Notes: generated by a model from the letters alone, not told the origin. Numbered from the stretch's first letter, positions 8,388 through 17,619 are shown. The stretch: DNA of 64,000 nucleotides from Virgifigura sp964551315 (GCA_964551315.1 CAZKCM010000015.1:8807-72806); one strand, 5' to 3'. Numbers and translations: made by a program.

Positions 8388-10391
8388 TCAGGCCCCGTTC
8401 GGCAGGCTCGGCAGGTCTGTTTCCTCCGCAAGCGGAAAGGTGATTTCGCAGCGCAACCCGTCCTCGCAGAAGGCGAGCTGCACCTTGCCGCCCAATTCGT
8501 GAGCGATGCTGCGTTCGATGAGATCCGCACCGAACCCCCGCCGCGCGGGCGCGCCGACCTTCGGCCCGCCGGATTCGCTCCAGCTCAGCCGAACCCAGGG
8601 GCCGGTGTCCCTCGCTTCACGGCTCCAACGGATCTCGATATATCCGGTCGAACTCGACAGCGCCCCATACTTGGCCGCATTCGTGGCCAGTTCGTGCAGC
8701 ACGAGCGCCACGGTGAGGGCGGTCTTCGGCGTCAGGCTGATTTCGGGTCCCGCGGCCCGGTACTTCGTATCGTCGCCTCGCATATAGGGGCGCAGGGCTT
8801 CGGAGATCAACGCGTCGATCCGCGCCTCTTCCCACCGGCTCGCCGTCAGGAGGCCGTGTGCGTTGGCGAGTGCGAGGATCCGGCCCCTGAAAGCCTCGTC
8901 GAACTCCTCGAGCGAGGCGCTTCGCCGCCGCGTCTGCGAGGCGATCGACAGGACGACCGCGAGCGTGTTCTTGACGCGGTGGCTGAGCTCGGCCAGCAAC
9001 ATCTTCTGATGTTGCTCTGCGCGCTTGCGCTCCGAGATGTCGCGGAAATAAACGGAAAGGCCGGCGAAGGACGGATAAACCGTCATTTCGATCCAGGACT
9101 GCAGAATCGGTGAGAAGGTCTGGAACTCAACGGGCTCGCGTGTCTCGGCGGCGCGCCGATACTGGCGATGGATCTCGGAGTCGAAGGCTTCCGGAAACTC
9201 GGACCAGATGTTCCGGCCGAGAAGGGACTCCCGCCGCCGCCCCCAGATCCGTTCTGCGGCTGCGTTGACGTAGGTGAATGTCCACCGTTCGTCGAGGGCG
9301 AAGAACGCGTCGCTGATGCTTTCCAGGATCTCGACGTTTCGGCGGTGCGCCTCGTCCAGCGCGGCGAGCGAGTCCTCGTTCCGCCGCATCACCTGCAAGG
9401 TCTGCCAGATGAGGATCGCTGCCGCGCCAAGACCGGCGATCGCGATCAGGGCATTCCATCGGAGACGCAGGCGCCAGCCGGCCAGGGCTTCGTCCGTCGA
9501 GATGCCGGTCGCGACGACGATCGGCAGGCCGGAAATACTGCGATAGGAGAGGATCCCATCTGTGCCGTCGAGGGGGGACTTGCCCTCGATGGTCCCCACC
9601 GGTGCGTTCGGCAGATGGGTGCGGAAGAGCTCGCTTTGCGCGAACCCGGTGTCGGGGCCGCCGCATCCCGGGGGGTGGCAGAAAAAGAGATCCCCGTTCG
9701 CGACCAGGACGGCGAGCATCGGGCGCGGACGGTATGCCAGCGTCTTGTAAAAGTTCGTGAGGCCTTCGGCGTCGAGCGTCGAAAGGATGGTGCCGGGCCG
9801 ATCGTCGTTCCCGAAGGTGATCCGCCGGCTTATCGGCAGCATCCGCCGGCCGGAGTGGCGATCGAGGATGGGCGGCCCGATGACGAGGTCACTTCCGGCC
9901 GCGGGCGGCTTCACCTCAAAAGGGCGGCCGTCGATGCCGTCGAATGCGGGTGCCGGCGGCCCGAACCTGTTCGAGCCCAGCACGGCGGTGCCGTTTTCGT
10001 CGAAGACCCAAAGTGTCCCGTTTCCGCCCTGCGCCCTCGCCAGATTGCGGAACCTGCTCCATTGCGCCGGGGACCGACGCAGCGTCTCAAGCCCCTCATG
10101 CACGAGAAGCGCCGCCGCCTGCCGCATGAGGATGTCCCGCGTTTCGACGGATCTGCGCATGTCGGCCGCCAGGAGGAGGGCGGTTCCCTTGGTCCGCTCG
10201 CGGGCGATGCTTAGGCTCCGTTCATGATCGGCCCAGGACGCTACGGCGGAGAGCGTTCCGGCAACGGCGATGAACAGGAGGAAAAGGAGAAGCAGGGCCG
10301 CTTCCGGACGCCGTCGGCGATGGCGACGGCGAAGGTGCTTCCTCGTGCGATCCGCCTCCGCCCTAAGCGGAGAATTGGCGAAGGGCCGCAC
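8388..10391 (-). CDS. membrane sensor histidine kinase, HWE/HisKA_2 type with PAS domain
   Basis: 667 residues. Order: a basic N-terminus, one membrane helix (about 33-52), a periplasmic sensor domain of about 230 residues (cache-like), a second helix (about 300-318), a PAS domain (about 340-450, ILESISDAFFALDERWTF), then the kinase core. The phospho-acceptor His lies in ELSHRVKNTLAVVLSIA and the ATP-binding N-box in VLHELATNAAKYGAL, both HWE/HisKA_2 features common in Alphaproteobacteria for general stress or light signalling. The start is GTG at 10391 without a convincing Shine-Dalgarno. No response regulator is adjacent, so its partner is unknown. Confidence 0.85.
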   Translation of the reverse strand: MRPFANSPLRAEADRTRKHLRRRHRRRRPEAALLLLFLLFIAVAGTLSAVASWADHERSLSIARERTKGTALLLAADMRRSVETRDILMRQAAALLVHEGLETLRRSPAQWSRFRNLARAQGGNGTLWVFDENGTAVLGSNRFGPPAPAFDGIDGRPFEVKPPAAGSDLVIGPPILDRHSGRRMLPISRRITFGNDDRPGTILSTLDAEGLTNFYKTLAYRPRPMLAVLVANGDLFFCHPPGCGGPDTGFAQSELFRTHLPNAPVGTIEGKSPLDGTDGILSYRSISGLPIVVATGISTDEALAGWRLRLRWNALIAIAGLGAAAILIWQTLQVMRRNEDSLAALDEAHRRNVEILESISDAFFALDERWTFTYVNAAAERIWGRRRESLLGRNIWSEFPEAFDSEIHRQYRRAAETREPVEFQTFSPILQSWIEMTVYPSFAGLSVYFRDISERKRAEQHQKMLLAELSHRVKNTLAVVLSIASQTRRRSASLEEFDEAFRGRILALANAHGLLTASRWEEARIDALISEALRPYMRGDDTKYRAAGPEISLTPKTALTVALVLHELATNAAKYGALSSSTGYIEIRWSREARDTGPWVRLSWSESGGPKVGAPARRGFGADLIERSIAHELGGKVQLAFCEDGLRCEITFPLAEETDLPSLPNGA

Positions 10392-11055
10392 GTCAGCGGC
10401 CCTGAATCAGGAGCGGTCGACGGCATGTCATGCCCGTCTCTCTGACGCCGTTCGTCCCGACCTCTGCTGCTCCGAGATTCTCGCAGGTTGCGAGCGCGCG
10501 CAACGAGAAAAGCGTACGCGACAGGCCGATGCTCAACCACGTCGCCACGCGGACTTGCCTGACTGATTTCGGTGCCGGCTGCGCCCTCCGCAGGCCGACG
10601 CCGCGACGCTGCGGAACGGGAACCGGAGCGCCGGCACAGCCTGATCGGTCGATGAGCGCCGGGCACGGCCCGGTATCGCCACAGAACTGCGTCGACAACG
10701 GGCAATCGAAGCCGTCCAGCGCAAAGACAGCGGTAGAAGAGTCCGGTTCGTCTCGGCCGAACGGCGAGTAAACCGCGATGCCCGTCCGCGGATTCGACCT
10801 CGACAATGCATATCCGACGAGAACGAGCGGGAACAATCCGGGCACCGATCGGGTTCACTTCATGGACGTTTGTGACGCGGAGTCGCGGCACTTCGTCGAA
10901 GAGCCACGGACCACCAAATCTCTGTCCCTGCCGCCACACAGGACGAGCGCATTGTTCGAGGTCCGCATCGCGAGGCGCGGATGTGTGAAGCGCCACCCCA
11001 TTCCGGCAAGGTCTGCTGTGAACCGATGAGCGGCGTGAACGGTTCCAAGGCCCCG
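10392..11055. other. 664 bp without a convincing gene
   Basis: Short open frames on both strands (for example 10430-10771 plus and 10393-10845 minus) have irregular codon use, no Shine-Dalgarno and no recognisable domain. The stretch contains the upstream regions of the sensor kinase and of the lipoprotein gene. I see no RNA gene, repeat or mobile element. Confidence 0.45.
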
Positions 11056-11832
11056 ATGCGATGCCGCCGTTTCGCCGCCTGTTGCGGCGCCCCGTCGTTG
11101 CTCGGCATTCTCTTGCCCCTTCTGTCGGCCTGCGGCGGCGCTTCGGATACCAAGGTCGTCGATTGCTGGCTTCTGGAGTCGTCGCAACTCGCCGCGGCTG
11201 CTCAGGATGGATACTGCACCGACGCCTTCGCCCGGTATGTCGAGGAAACGGCCCCGGAGACCGAGTACGTTATGACGGGGTTCGCACCCGGTCAGGGGAG
11301 CAGGTCGTCAAGTGATTCGGCCGCCGGCGGTGTTGTCGGAGGCGCATCTTCGGGGCGCGGAGACGGCGACGGAGATGGCAGCAACGACGGGGCCTCCGGG
11401 GGTGGCGCCAACGGCTCCGGAGACTCCGGAGGGGTCGGCGGCGCAGGGGCGGGTGACTCAGGGAACGGCGACCCAGGGACCGGCGGGTCCGGCGCCGGCA
11501 GGACCGCTGACGGTGGTGCCGGTGACGGCGGGGCCGGTGACGGCGGGGCCGGGGATCGGGGCAATGGCGACACCGCGGGAGGCAACAGCTCCGGTGGCGG
11601 GGACGACAACGGCGGGAATGGGGGAACGGGATCGAGGGACAGAGAGACGGCCAGAGACGCGGCGCGAGCGGCGGGAGACGCCGCCAGAGACGCGGTCGGT
11701 GCGGCGAGGGACGCCGCCCGAAATGCCGCCGACAGGGCCAGAGGCGCCATCGGCGCCGCGGTTGGCAAGGCCGGAGGCGCACTCGGCGACGCTGGAGGTG
11801 GAATCGGCGGAAGGGGGCGCGGCTCGGAGTGA
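11056..11832 (+). CDS. glycine-rich putative lipoprotein
   Basis: 258 residues from ATG 11056; an upstream in-frame ATG at 11026 is possible. The N-terminus is a lipoprotein signal: MRCRR, a hydrophobic core, then the lipobox LSAC with the cysteine at about residue 26. A short cysteine-containing region (VVDCWLLESS, DGYCTDAFARYV) follows. Then come about 110 residues of Gly/Asp/Ser/Ala low complexity, including three tandem DGGAG units, and a C-terminal Ala/Arg/Asp repeat (RDAARAAGDAARDAV) likely to form a charged amphipathic helix. I recognise no family. A surface or outer-membrane-anchored disordered protein is the likely form; function unknown. Confidence 0.55.
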   Translation: MRCRRFAACCGAPSLLGILLPLLSACGGASDTKVVDCWLLESSQLAAAAQDGYCTDAFARYVEETAPETEYVMTGFAPGQGSRSSSDSAAGGVVGGASSGRGDGDGDGSNDGASGGGANGSGDSGGVGGAGAGDSGNGDPGTGGSGAGRTADGGAGDGGAGDGGAGDRGNGDTAGGNSSGGGDDNGGNGGTGSRDRETARDAARAAGDAARDAVGAARDAARNAADRARGAIGAAVGKAGGALGDAGGGIGGRGRGSE

Positions 11833-11886
11833 GGGAACGGGTGCGATCGCCGGATCGCTGCGGTTACGGAGGCGTCGATTCGCGTC

Positions 11887-12321
11887 TCATTCCGCGGCCG
11901 AGGCCCAACGGCGTGCGCGGTCCAGCTTCGCCCTCGCGTCGGCCACCTTTTCGGTCCAGATCCGCACCGATTCCTTGTTGTGGTGGATGGCATCCCGGGC
12001 GAAGGCGAGCTGTCTTTCGCGATCCGGCGATTGCGGCAGGCGCAGCGCCGCACGGAACTGCCGGACGGAGATGCGGAGCCAGCGCAGATGCTCGGCACGC
12101 AGGTTCTCGAAGCGCCGCAGGTCCGCGCGCAGCACGGCTTCGCGGTCCGTTCGCTCCCAGCGGCGGCGCGCGGCCAGTTCGTCCAGCGATGCCCCATCCC
12201 ACCTGCCGGAGGACGGGCCCGACGGACCGTTGTGACGACGCTCGGCGCGGTCAATCTCGTCGAGGATTTCCGGTGCCGAGCGCGGCGGGGGGCGCGGGGC
12301 GCGGCGATTGATGTCGGTCAT
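11887..12321 (-). CDS. hypothetical helical protein, 144 aa
   Basis: A 144-residue, arginine-rich soluble protein. From about residue 45 it is predicted to be long alpha-helix or coiled coil (DELAARRRWERTDREAVLRA and onward), ending RARRWASAAE. ATG 12321 is preceded by GGAGAG at 6 bases, a good ribosome site. It converges with the lipoprotein gene, 54 bases apart. No signal peptide or membrane segment. I do not recognise the family. Confidence 0.6.
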   Translation of the reverse strand: MTDINRRAPRPPPRSAPEILDEIDRAERRHNGPSGPSSGRWDGASLDELAARRRWERTDREAVLRADLRRFENLRAEHLRWLRISVRQFRAALRLPQSPDRERQLAFARDAIHHNKESVRIWTEKVADARAKLDRARRWASAAE

Positions 12322-12641
12322 GATCGCTCTCCAGGCCCGACGACGCGGCGGGCCGGTCCCTGAGGGACTGCGATGCGAAGGTAGTTGAAGGGCCGGGGGC
12401 CCTCTTCATTTCTCCCGGGTCACCGATGGAGATGCGTGCTGCAGCGGCGGCGCGGTGTCCGGCCGGTTCGATCCCGCCGTTTCGGGACGTCATTTCGCGC
12501 GCGATCGGCGCGCCAGACTATATCGAAAATGGGTCTTTTCTGGCGGCATTCAATGCCGCGGTACGAGGGCGGCCTCCGGAACGGAGAGGGAGCTTTGCGA
12601 GAAATCGCCGGGGACGCGTGCGGGAAACAGGGAGCGCCACC
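12322..12641. other. 320-bp intergenic region between divergent genes
   Basis: It separates the minus-strand helical gene from the plus-strand GH15 gene, so it must hold promoters for both. A short hairpin AGGGCC-GGG-GGCCCT lies at 12389-12403, and an AT-richer stretch (about 12515-12550) is the likeliest promoter zone for the GH15 gene. The reading frame of the GH15 gene runs open upstream to 12426, but that part has no family similarity and no ribosome site. Confidence 0.4.
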
Positions 12642-14468
12642 ATGCCGTCGCGAATCGAAGACTATGCCTTGATCGGGGATTGCGAGACCGCCGCGCTGGT
12701 TGCGCGCGACGGCTCTATCGACTGGCTCTGCTGGCCTCGGTTCGATTCCCCAGCCTGCTTCGCCGCGCTCCTTGGTGGACCGGAGCACGGTCGATGGCAG
12801 CTCGCCCCTGCTGCCGCGGCGCGGCGCGTGACGCGCCGTTATCGCGATCGGACGCTGATTCTGGAGACGGAGTACGAAACCGACGATGGGGGCGCGGTTA
12901 CCTTGATCGACTTCATGCCGTTACGAGGCGTTGCCTCGGATGTCGTACGGATGGTGGTCGGTCGGCGCGGCCAGGTTCCCATGCGCATGGAACTAATCAT
13001 TCGCTTCGACTACGGCGCGCTGGTTCCCTGGGTCACGCGGCTGGAAGACGGAACCCTGCGCGCGGTCGCCGGCCCCGATATGGTGATCCTTCGGACTCCC
13101 GCTCCGCTCCGTGGCGAGGGGCTTCGGACGATCAGCGAGTTCACCCTTTCGGCGGGCGAGACGGTGCCCTTCGTGCTGACCTACGGCACATCGCACCTCG
13201 CGCCGCCGGCGCCCGTCGATCCCGAGAAGGCGGCGGCGGAGACCGAGCGGTTCTGGCGGGACTGGGCGAGCCGGTGCCGCCCGGCGGCGGAATGGTCCGA
13301 TGCCCTCCTGCGCTCCCTCATCACGCTCAAGGCGCTCACCTACCGACCCAGCGGCGGTGTCGTCGCCGCCCCGACGACCTCGCTGCCGGAACAGATCGGC
13401 GGCCCGCGGAACTGGGACTATCGCTATTGCTGGCTGCGCGACACGACCTTCACGCTGCTGGCCCTGATAGACGCCGGCTACTACGACGAGGCGCAGGCTT
13501 GGCGCGAATGGCTTCTCCGCGCCGTCGCCGGCAGCCCGCCGCAGATTCAAATCATGTACGGGATCGCCGGCGAACGACGCCTGACGGAGCTGGAGGTCGA
13601 CTGGCTGCCGGGCTACGAGGCCTCGCGGCCCGTGCGCATCGGCAACGCGGCGCACCGCCAGCTCCAGATCGATGTTTTCGGCGAGGTCATGGACGCCCTT
13701 CATCAGGGGCGGAAGGGCGGTCTGGCGCCGAGCGAGGCGGGATGGCGGCTGCAACAGGCGCTGACCGGCCATCTGGCGGAGATCTGGGACCGGCCCGACG
13801 AGGGAATCTGGGAGATGCGCGGTGACCCGCAACACTTCACGCACTCGAAGGTGATGGCGTGGCTGGCGATCGACCGGGCGGTCAAGAGTGTCGAGGCGTT
13901 CGGCCTGGATGGCCCGGTCGACCGCTGGCGGACCTTGCGGCGGCAGATCCATGACGAGGTCTGCGCCAAGGGCTTCGACCCGGAAAAGGGGAGTTTCGTC
14001 CAGTCCTATGGCTCGAAACAACTCGACGCCAGTCTGCTGCGGCTGCCGCTGGTGGGGTTCCTGCCGCCGACCGATCCGCGGATTCGGGGCACCGTCGAGG
14101 CGATCAAGCGCGAACTGGTGGTCGACGGATTCGTCCTGCGCTATGACACCGCGGGCACCGACGACGGCCTTCCGCCGGGGGAGGGGGCGTTCCTGGCCTG
14201 CAGCTTCTGGCTGGCCGACAACTTGGTTCTCATGGGCCGGCAGGACGAGGCGCGCCGGATTTTCGAGCGGCTGCTGGGACTGTGCAACGATGTCGGCCTG
14301 CTGGCGGAGGAGTACGACCCGCATGGGAGGCGCATGCTGGGCAACTTCCCGCAAGCCTTCTCGCATGTGGCGCTCATCAACACCGCGTACAACCTGACCC
14401 GCGCCGTCGGCCCCGCCGAGCATCGCGCCGATCCGGAGGCGGACGCCGGGCGGCCTGCCTCCGATTGA
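12642..14468 (+). CDS. glycoside hydrolase family 15 protein (glucoamylase/trehalase-like)
   Basis: 608 residues. The N-terminal module MPSRIEDYALIGDCETAALV followed by SIDWLCWPRFDSP is the trehalase-like GH15 N-terminal domain. The (alpha/alpha)6 catalytic domain (from about residue 220) has NWDYRYCWLRDTTFTL and, near the end, EEYDPHGRRMLGNFPQAFSH, the conserved regions carrying the two catalytic glutamates. Homologues hydrolyse alpha-glucans or, in actinobacteria, trehalose. ATG 12642 is preceded by GGGAG at about 8 bases and starts exactly at the family N-terminus. No signal peptide, so it is cytoplasmic. No trehalose or glycogen genes adjoin it. Confidence 0.85.
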   Translation: MPSRIEDYALIGDCETAALVARDGSIDWLCWPRFDSPACFAALLGGPEHGRWQLAPAAAARRVTRRYRDRTLILETEYETDDGGAVTLIDFMPLRGVASDVVRMVVGRRGQVPMRMELIIRFDYGALVPWVTRLEDGTLRAVAGPDMVILRTPAPLRGEGLRTISEFTLSAGETVPFVLTYGTSHLAPPAPVDPEKAAAETERFWRDWASRCRPAAEWSDALLRSLITLKALTYRPSGGVVAAPTTSLPEQIGGPRNWDYRYCWLRDTTFTLLALIDAGYYDEAQAWREWLLRAVAGSPPQIQIMYGIAGERRLTELEVDWLPGYEASRPVRIGNAAHRQLQIDVFGEVMDALHQGRKGGLAPSEAGWRLQQALTGHLAEIWDRPDEGIWEMRGDPQHFTHSKVMAWLAIDRAVKSVEAFGLDGPVDRWRTLRRQIHDEVCAKGFDPEKGSFVQSYGSKQLDASLLRLPLVGFLPPTDPRIRGTVEAIKRELVVDGFVLRYDTAGTDDGLPPGEGAFLACSFWLADNLVLMGRQDEARRIFERLLGLCNDVGLLAEEYDPHGRRMLGNFPQAFSHVALINTAYNLTRAVGPAEHRADPEADAGRPASD

Positions 14469-14514
14469 GGCACAATCAGATCCGGCCGGCAAAGGCGGCC
14501 TGACTCCGTTCCAG

Positions 14515-14538
14515 TTGTTGAGCGTTTTGTTGAGCGTT
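14515..14538. repeat. 12-bp perfect tandem duplication
   Basis: TTGTTGAGCGTT occurs twice in direct tandem in the 193-bp gap between the GH15 gene and the zinc-ribbon gene. No gene or other signal is seen in that gap. Confidence 0.7.
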
Positions 14539-14661
14539 GCGCTGGACGGACAGGTCGAGGCGGCGTTCTGTCTCCGGTGAGTCGTCCGGGCGCTGAATAT
14601 CTGGCCATGCTCGTCATCACAGGGCCGCTGCGCCGGCTTTCTCCCGCGCAGGCTTGAGACC

Positions 14662-14919
14662 TTAGGAAGCGTCCGCCGGCCCGTGGCCAGACATGTCGTA
14701 ATTTGCGGTGAGGTCCGCATCGCGGCCGCCGCAGCGACTGCATGTCAGCCGGGGCGTCACGTCGCGGACCGGAACGTCGTAGCCGCAACGCTGCGCGATC
14801 TTGACCGGGTCGACCGCGGCGCGATGGCCGCAGGCGCGGCAGGTGGCCCAGAGCAGCACGCCATGCGCCACGGCGTCCCCCAGCACCATCGCATCGTTCC
14901 GTCGGATCGGCCCGGCCAT
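14662..14919 (-). CDS. small zinc-ribbon-like protein, 85 aa
   Basis: 85 residues with two CxxC knuckles, CRACGH and CSRCGG, about 32 residues apart, which should bind one zinc as a ribbon. Proteins of this form are widespread uncharacterised Alphaproteobacterial proteins. It lies 43 bases downstream of the methyltransferase gene at 14963 on the same strand and may be the end of that transcript. The ATG at 14919 is chosen by protein extent; an internal ATG 30 bases further in is equally possible because neither has a strong ribosome site. Confidence 0.6.
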   Translation of the reverse strand: MAGPIRRNDAMVLGDAVAHGVLLWATCRACGHRAAVDPVKIAQRCGYDVPVRDVTPRLTCSRCGGRDADLTANYDMSGHGPADAS

Positions 14920-14962
14920 ACGGCCATAGCAGGGGCAGGGGTGATGGGAGTCAAGCCGCGCT

Positions 14963-15697
14963 CTAAGGGCGGCAACGGAACTCCGCGGCATAGGCGCCGA
15001 GAAGGATGCCGGCCAGCGGCCCGCCGGGCGGGGGTGCCTCCGAGGCGGACATTGTGGAGGCCGCCCCCAGGCGCAGGCGCGGCCAGGGCGTGTAGGGCAG
15101 GCCGTGCAAGGCGGCGCGGCGAAGGCCCTGGCGGGCGGCGAGCGCCGCAAGCCGGTTCGGCGGCAGATGGCGGGCCGGTGGTTCGGCTTCGCCACAGGGG
15201 TCGAGCAGACGCCGCAGCCGGACCAAAGGATTCCAGGGGTGCGGCATGATCACGACCAGGCTGCCGCGCCGGGCGAGGGCGCGCCGGGCCCGGCCGAGGG
15301 CGGCGGAGGGGTCGGGCAGATGCTCCAGCGTCCCGGCGAACAGCACGATGTCGAACGGCTCGTCCGGGAGGTCGAAATCGTTCGCGTCGCCGATGGCGAA
15401 CCGGAGAGCGTGCGCCGAGGCGGAGGCGGCGTTCGACCGCGCCCGCGCGACCATCGCCGGGGAGATGTCGAGGCCGACGCCGGCGCTGAGGAGATCGGCC
15501 AGATGCAGCAGGTTCTGTCCGGTTCCGCAGCCGAGCTCGAGGAGGCGCGGCCGGTCGAATCGGCGGCACAGGGCGCGGAGATAGCGGATCCTCGCGGCGA
15601 ATTCCTCCGCCCGTTCGGAGGCGGGACCGTGCGCCTCGTCCCAGTGCGCAGCCGCACGATCGAAGGCGGCGGTGGAGGACGGCCCCGGTTCCGGCAC
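14963..15697 (-). CDS. SAM-dependent class I methyltransferase
   Basis: 244 residues with the Rossmann methyltransferase motifs: LLELGCGTGQNLLHLADLL (motif I, about residues 50-68), a GLDISPAMVARA acidic loop, and FDIVLFAGTLEHLPD (motif IV). The family methylates small molecules; the substrate is unknown. GTG 15697 is taken as start because GAGGGG lies 4-9 bases upstream and the start is 13 bases after the creatininase stop, so the two genes form an operon. It is the first of two methyltransferases in the 15-23.6 kb cluster. Confidence 0.8.
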   Translation of the reverse strand: MPEPGPSSTAAFDRAAAHWDEAHGPASERAEEFAARIRYLRALCRRFDRPRLLELGCGTGQNLLHLADLLSAGVGLDISPAMVARARSNAASASAHALRFAIGDANDFDLPDEPFDIVLFAGTLEHLPDPSAALGRARRALARRGSLVVIMPHPWNPLVRLRRLLDPCGEAEPPARHLPPNRLAALAARQGLRRAALHGLPYTPWPRLRLGAASTMSASEAPPPGGPLAGILLGAYAAEFRCRP

Positions 15698-15710
15698 GCG
15701 CCCCTCGCGG

Positions 15711-16523
15711 TCAGAGGCGATCGTCGGACGGGGCGGGCGGCTCCATGCGGTCCACCTCCTTGAGGAGCCCGACCAGACCTTGTGCCGCGTGCTCGACCAG
15801 CCGGGCGCCGCTCTCGGCGCTCGCCGCTCGGGCGTCACCACAGGCGCCCTGCGGGTTGAGGTCCTGCGCCATCCAGGCGAAGCGGATCCGGCCGTCGCGG
15901 ACGAGATGCCGCCCCTCGCCTTCGAGCGCCGCCGCGCGCGAAGGGAAGGACGCCAGCCGGTCCATGCGAACGAGATCCGGCCGCAGATGCAGCATCATCG
16001 AGGTCTCGACCGCGCCGCCATGGATGCCATGCCGCAGTTCTGCCGTGTCGAACAGGCCGTCCGGAACGCCGAAATCGAACCAGCTGACCGCGACGGCGAG
16101 CATTCCGTGGCGGACGCGCAGCTCGCGCGCGACGATCTCCATGGCCGCCTTGTTGCCGCCGTGGCTGTTGAACAGCACGAGCTTGCGAAAACCGGCGCGC
16201 GCGACCGAGCCGGCGGTGTCCAGCCAGCATCGCATCGCCGTCTCGGGGTCGAGCGAAAGCGTTCCGGGAAAGGCGAGATGCTCGCTCGACGCACCGATCT
16301 CGAGGCAAGGCAGGCGGAGGACGGGAAGGTCATCCGGCAGAAGGTCGATCGCGCGGTCGAGGATGCCGGCGTTGATGCAGGCGTCGACCGAGACCGGAAG
16401 GTGCGGACCGTGTTGCTCGACCGCGGCCAGCGGCAGCACCGCGATCACCCGGCCCTTGTCGAGCGCGTCGAACTCGGGGGAGGTCATGTCCGCCCAGAGG
16501 CGACGGGGTGAAGCGCTGCTCAT
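15711..16523 (-). CDS. creatininase-family amidohydrolase
   Basis: 270 residues. Metal-binding motifs of the family are intact: EQHGPHLP (E36, H38) with D47 following, NSHGGN, and HGGAVETS. The family includes creatinine amidohydrolase, the mycofactocin protease MftE and the archaeal formamidopyrimidine (FAPy) deformylase ArfB of riboflavin/F420 synthesis. Next to a RibD-C reductase and a pterin-synthase homologue, an ArfB-like deformylase on a pyrimidine intermediate is an attractive but unproved reading. ATG 16523 has GAAGG upstream. It is transcribed divergently from the CDP-alcohol gene across a perfect hairpin. Confidence 0.8.
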   Translation of the reverse strand: MSSASPRRLWADMTSPEFDALDKGRVIAVLPLAAVEQHGPHLPVSVDACINAGILDRAIDLLPDDLPVLRLPCLEIGASSEHLAFPGTLSLDPETAMRCWLDTAGSVARAGFRKLVLFNSHGGNKAAMEIVARELRVRHGMLAVAVSWFDFGVPDGLFDTAELRHGIHGGAVETSMMLHLRPDLVRMDRLASFPSRAAALEGEGRHLVRDGRIRFAWMAQDLNPQGACGDARAASAESGARLVEHAAQGLVGLLKEVDRMEPPAPSDDRL

Positions 16524-16598
16524 AGGCTTCCTTCGGTGGTCGCATGGCCGGCGGTGCGGCGTCGTCGGATCTTGGCGAAACGCTCCGGATGTGTAAAC

Positions 16599-16633
16599 CA
16601 TGCCGCCGAGGGGAGGACGCCCTCGGCGGCATG
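16599..16633. promoter_or_regulatory. 14-bp perfect inverted repeat in a divergent promoter region
   Basis: CATGCCGCCGAGGG and its exact complement flank a 7-base loop, between the divergent starts at 16523 and 16650 and ending 17 bases before ATG 16650. No T-run is found on either side, so it is not a simple terminator. An operator for a dimeric repressor or a 5'-UTR hairpin controlling the plus-strand gene are the options. Confidence 0.5.
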
Positions 16634-16649
16634 CACAGGTCCGGCCTCG

Positions 16650-17441
16650 ATGAAGACGCCCGTAAGCCCGATCCCGCCGCGGCGGTCCGGCCGCTTTGCG
16701 CGCCCCGCACCGGCGCTGTTCGCCGTGGCGGCCGGAGGCGTCCTTATGGTTGCGGCCTCCCTGCTTCTTGCGCGAGGCGCGGGCGCCGGGGGCCTGAGCG
16801 CCCTCTTCCAGGCGAGCCTGGTCTATGGTCTGGCCGCCGCGGGCATTCTGATCGGGGCGGGGCGCGGGGCGGTGTCCGACCGGTTCGGCCCGGCAAACTG
16901 GATCACGCTCGGGCGCACGACCCTCGTCTGCGCGCTTGCCGGGGTAGTCGGAGCCGGTCTCGACGGCGGCGCCGGCTGGCTCCTGGCGTCGGTTGGTCTG
17001 TTCGCCTTCGCCCTGGACGGGCTCGACGGATGGGTCGCCCGGCGGACCGGAACCAGCTCCGAATTCGGGGCGCGGTTCGATCGCGAGATCGATAGCCTGT
17101 TCGGCCTCGTCCTTGCGCTGCTCGTCGCCGACCTGCGGGAGATCGGTCCCTGGGTGCTGCTCATCGGCCTGTTACGCTACGCCTTCGTTGCCGGCCGCGC
17201 GATCTGGCCATGGCTCGCCGCCGCGCTTCCGCCGAGCCGGCGACGGAAGGCGATCTTCTTCGCGCAGGTGACGCTGCTCCTCGCCTGTATGCCGCCGGTC
17301 GTCGGTCCCGCCCTCGCGACGACCCTGGCGGCCGCGGCGCTGGCCGCGGTTGGCCTGTCCTTCGCGATCGATATCCGCTGGCTCCACAGACATGCGGCGT
17401 CGGGCCCGTCGCGATGCAGGGATCCGCGCGCCGATCCATAG
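16650..17441 (+). CDS. CDP-alcohol phosphatidyltransferase family membrane protein
   Basis: 263 residues with about six membrane segments. The catalytic motif is complete: DGLDGWVARRTGTSSEFG followed by ARFDREID near residue 120-145. This family joins a CDP-activated alcohol or diacylglycerol to an alcohol acceptor. Located inside the 15-23.6 kb cluster, it could attach a phospho-linked head group to a lipid or a small-molecule intermediate. ATG 16650 is at the family N-terminus but has only a weak AGGT ribosome site. The RibD-C reductase follows 178 bases later on the same strand. Confidence 0.8.
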   Translation: MKTPVSPIPPRRSGRFARPAPALFAVAAGGVLMVAASLLLARGAGAGGLSALFQASLVYGLAAAGILIGAGRGAVSDRFGPANWITLGRTTLVCALAGVVGAGLDGGAGWLLASVGLFAFALDGLDGWVARRTGTSSEFGARFDREIDSLFGLVLALLVADLREIGPWVLLIGLLRYAFVAGRAIWPWLAAALPPSRRRKAIFFAQVTLLLACMPPVVGPALATTLAAAALAAVGLSFAIDIRWLHRHAASGPSRCRDPRADP

Positions 17442-17619
17442 GCTGGCCGCAAGCCCGTGGCCCCTTCCGGTCGCTCGCCCTCTCCCACGGACCGCCGGGC
17501 CATCCGGCGATGTCTACGCCCGGCTCGACCCGGCTCCCCGACCGTCCCCGTTTCGCTTTGCCCGAACGGCGTCTGCGCCTATCCTGACGGGCGGACTCCG
17601 CTCGGGAGGCACGGTTCCC

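Noticed and set aside
10393..10845. 150-codon minus frame and 113-codon plus frame between the sensor kinase and the lipoprotein gene
   Set aside because: No ribosome site, irregular codon use and no recognisable domain on either strand.
11292..12254. Proline-rich minus-strand frame opposite the lipoprotein gene
   Set aside because: It is the complement of Gly/Asp-rich codons; the lipoprotein signal on the plus strand is the real signature.
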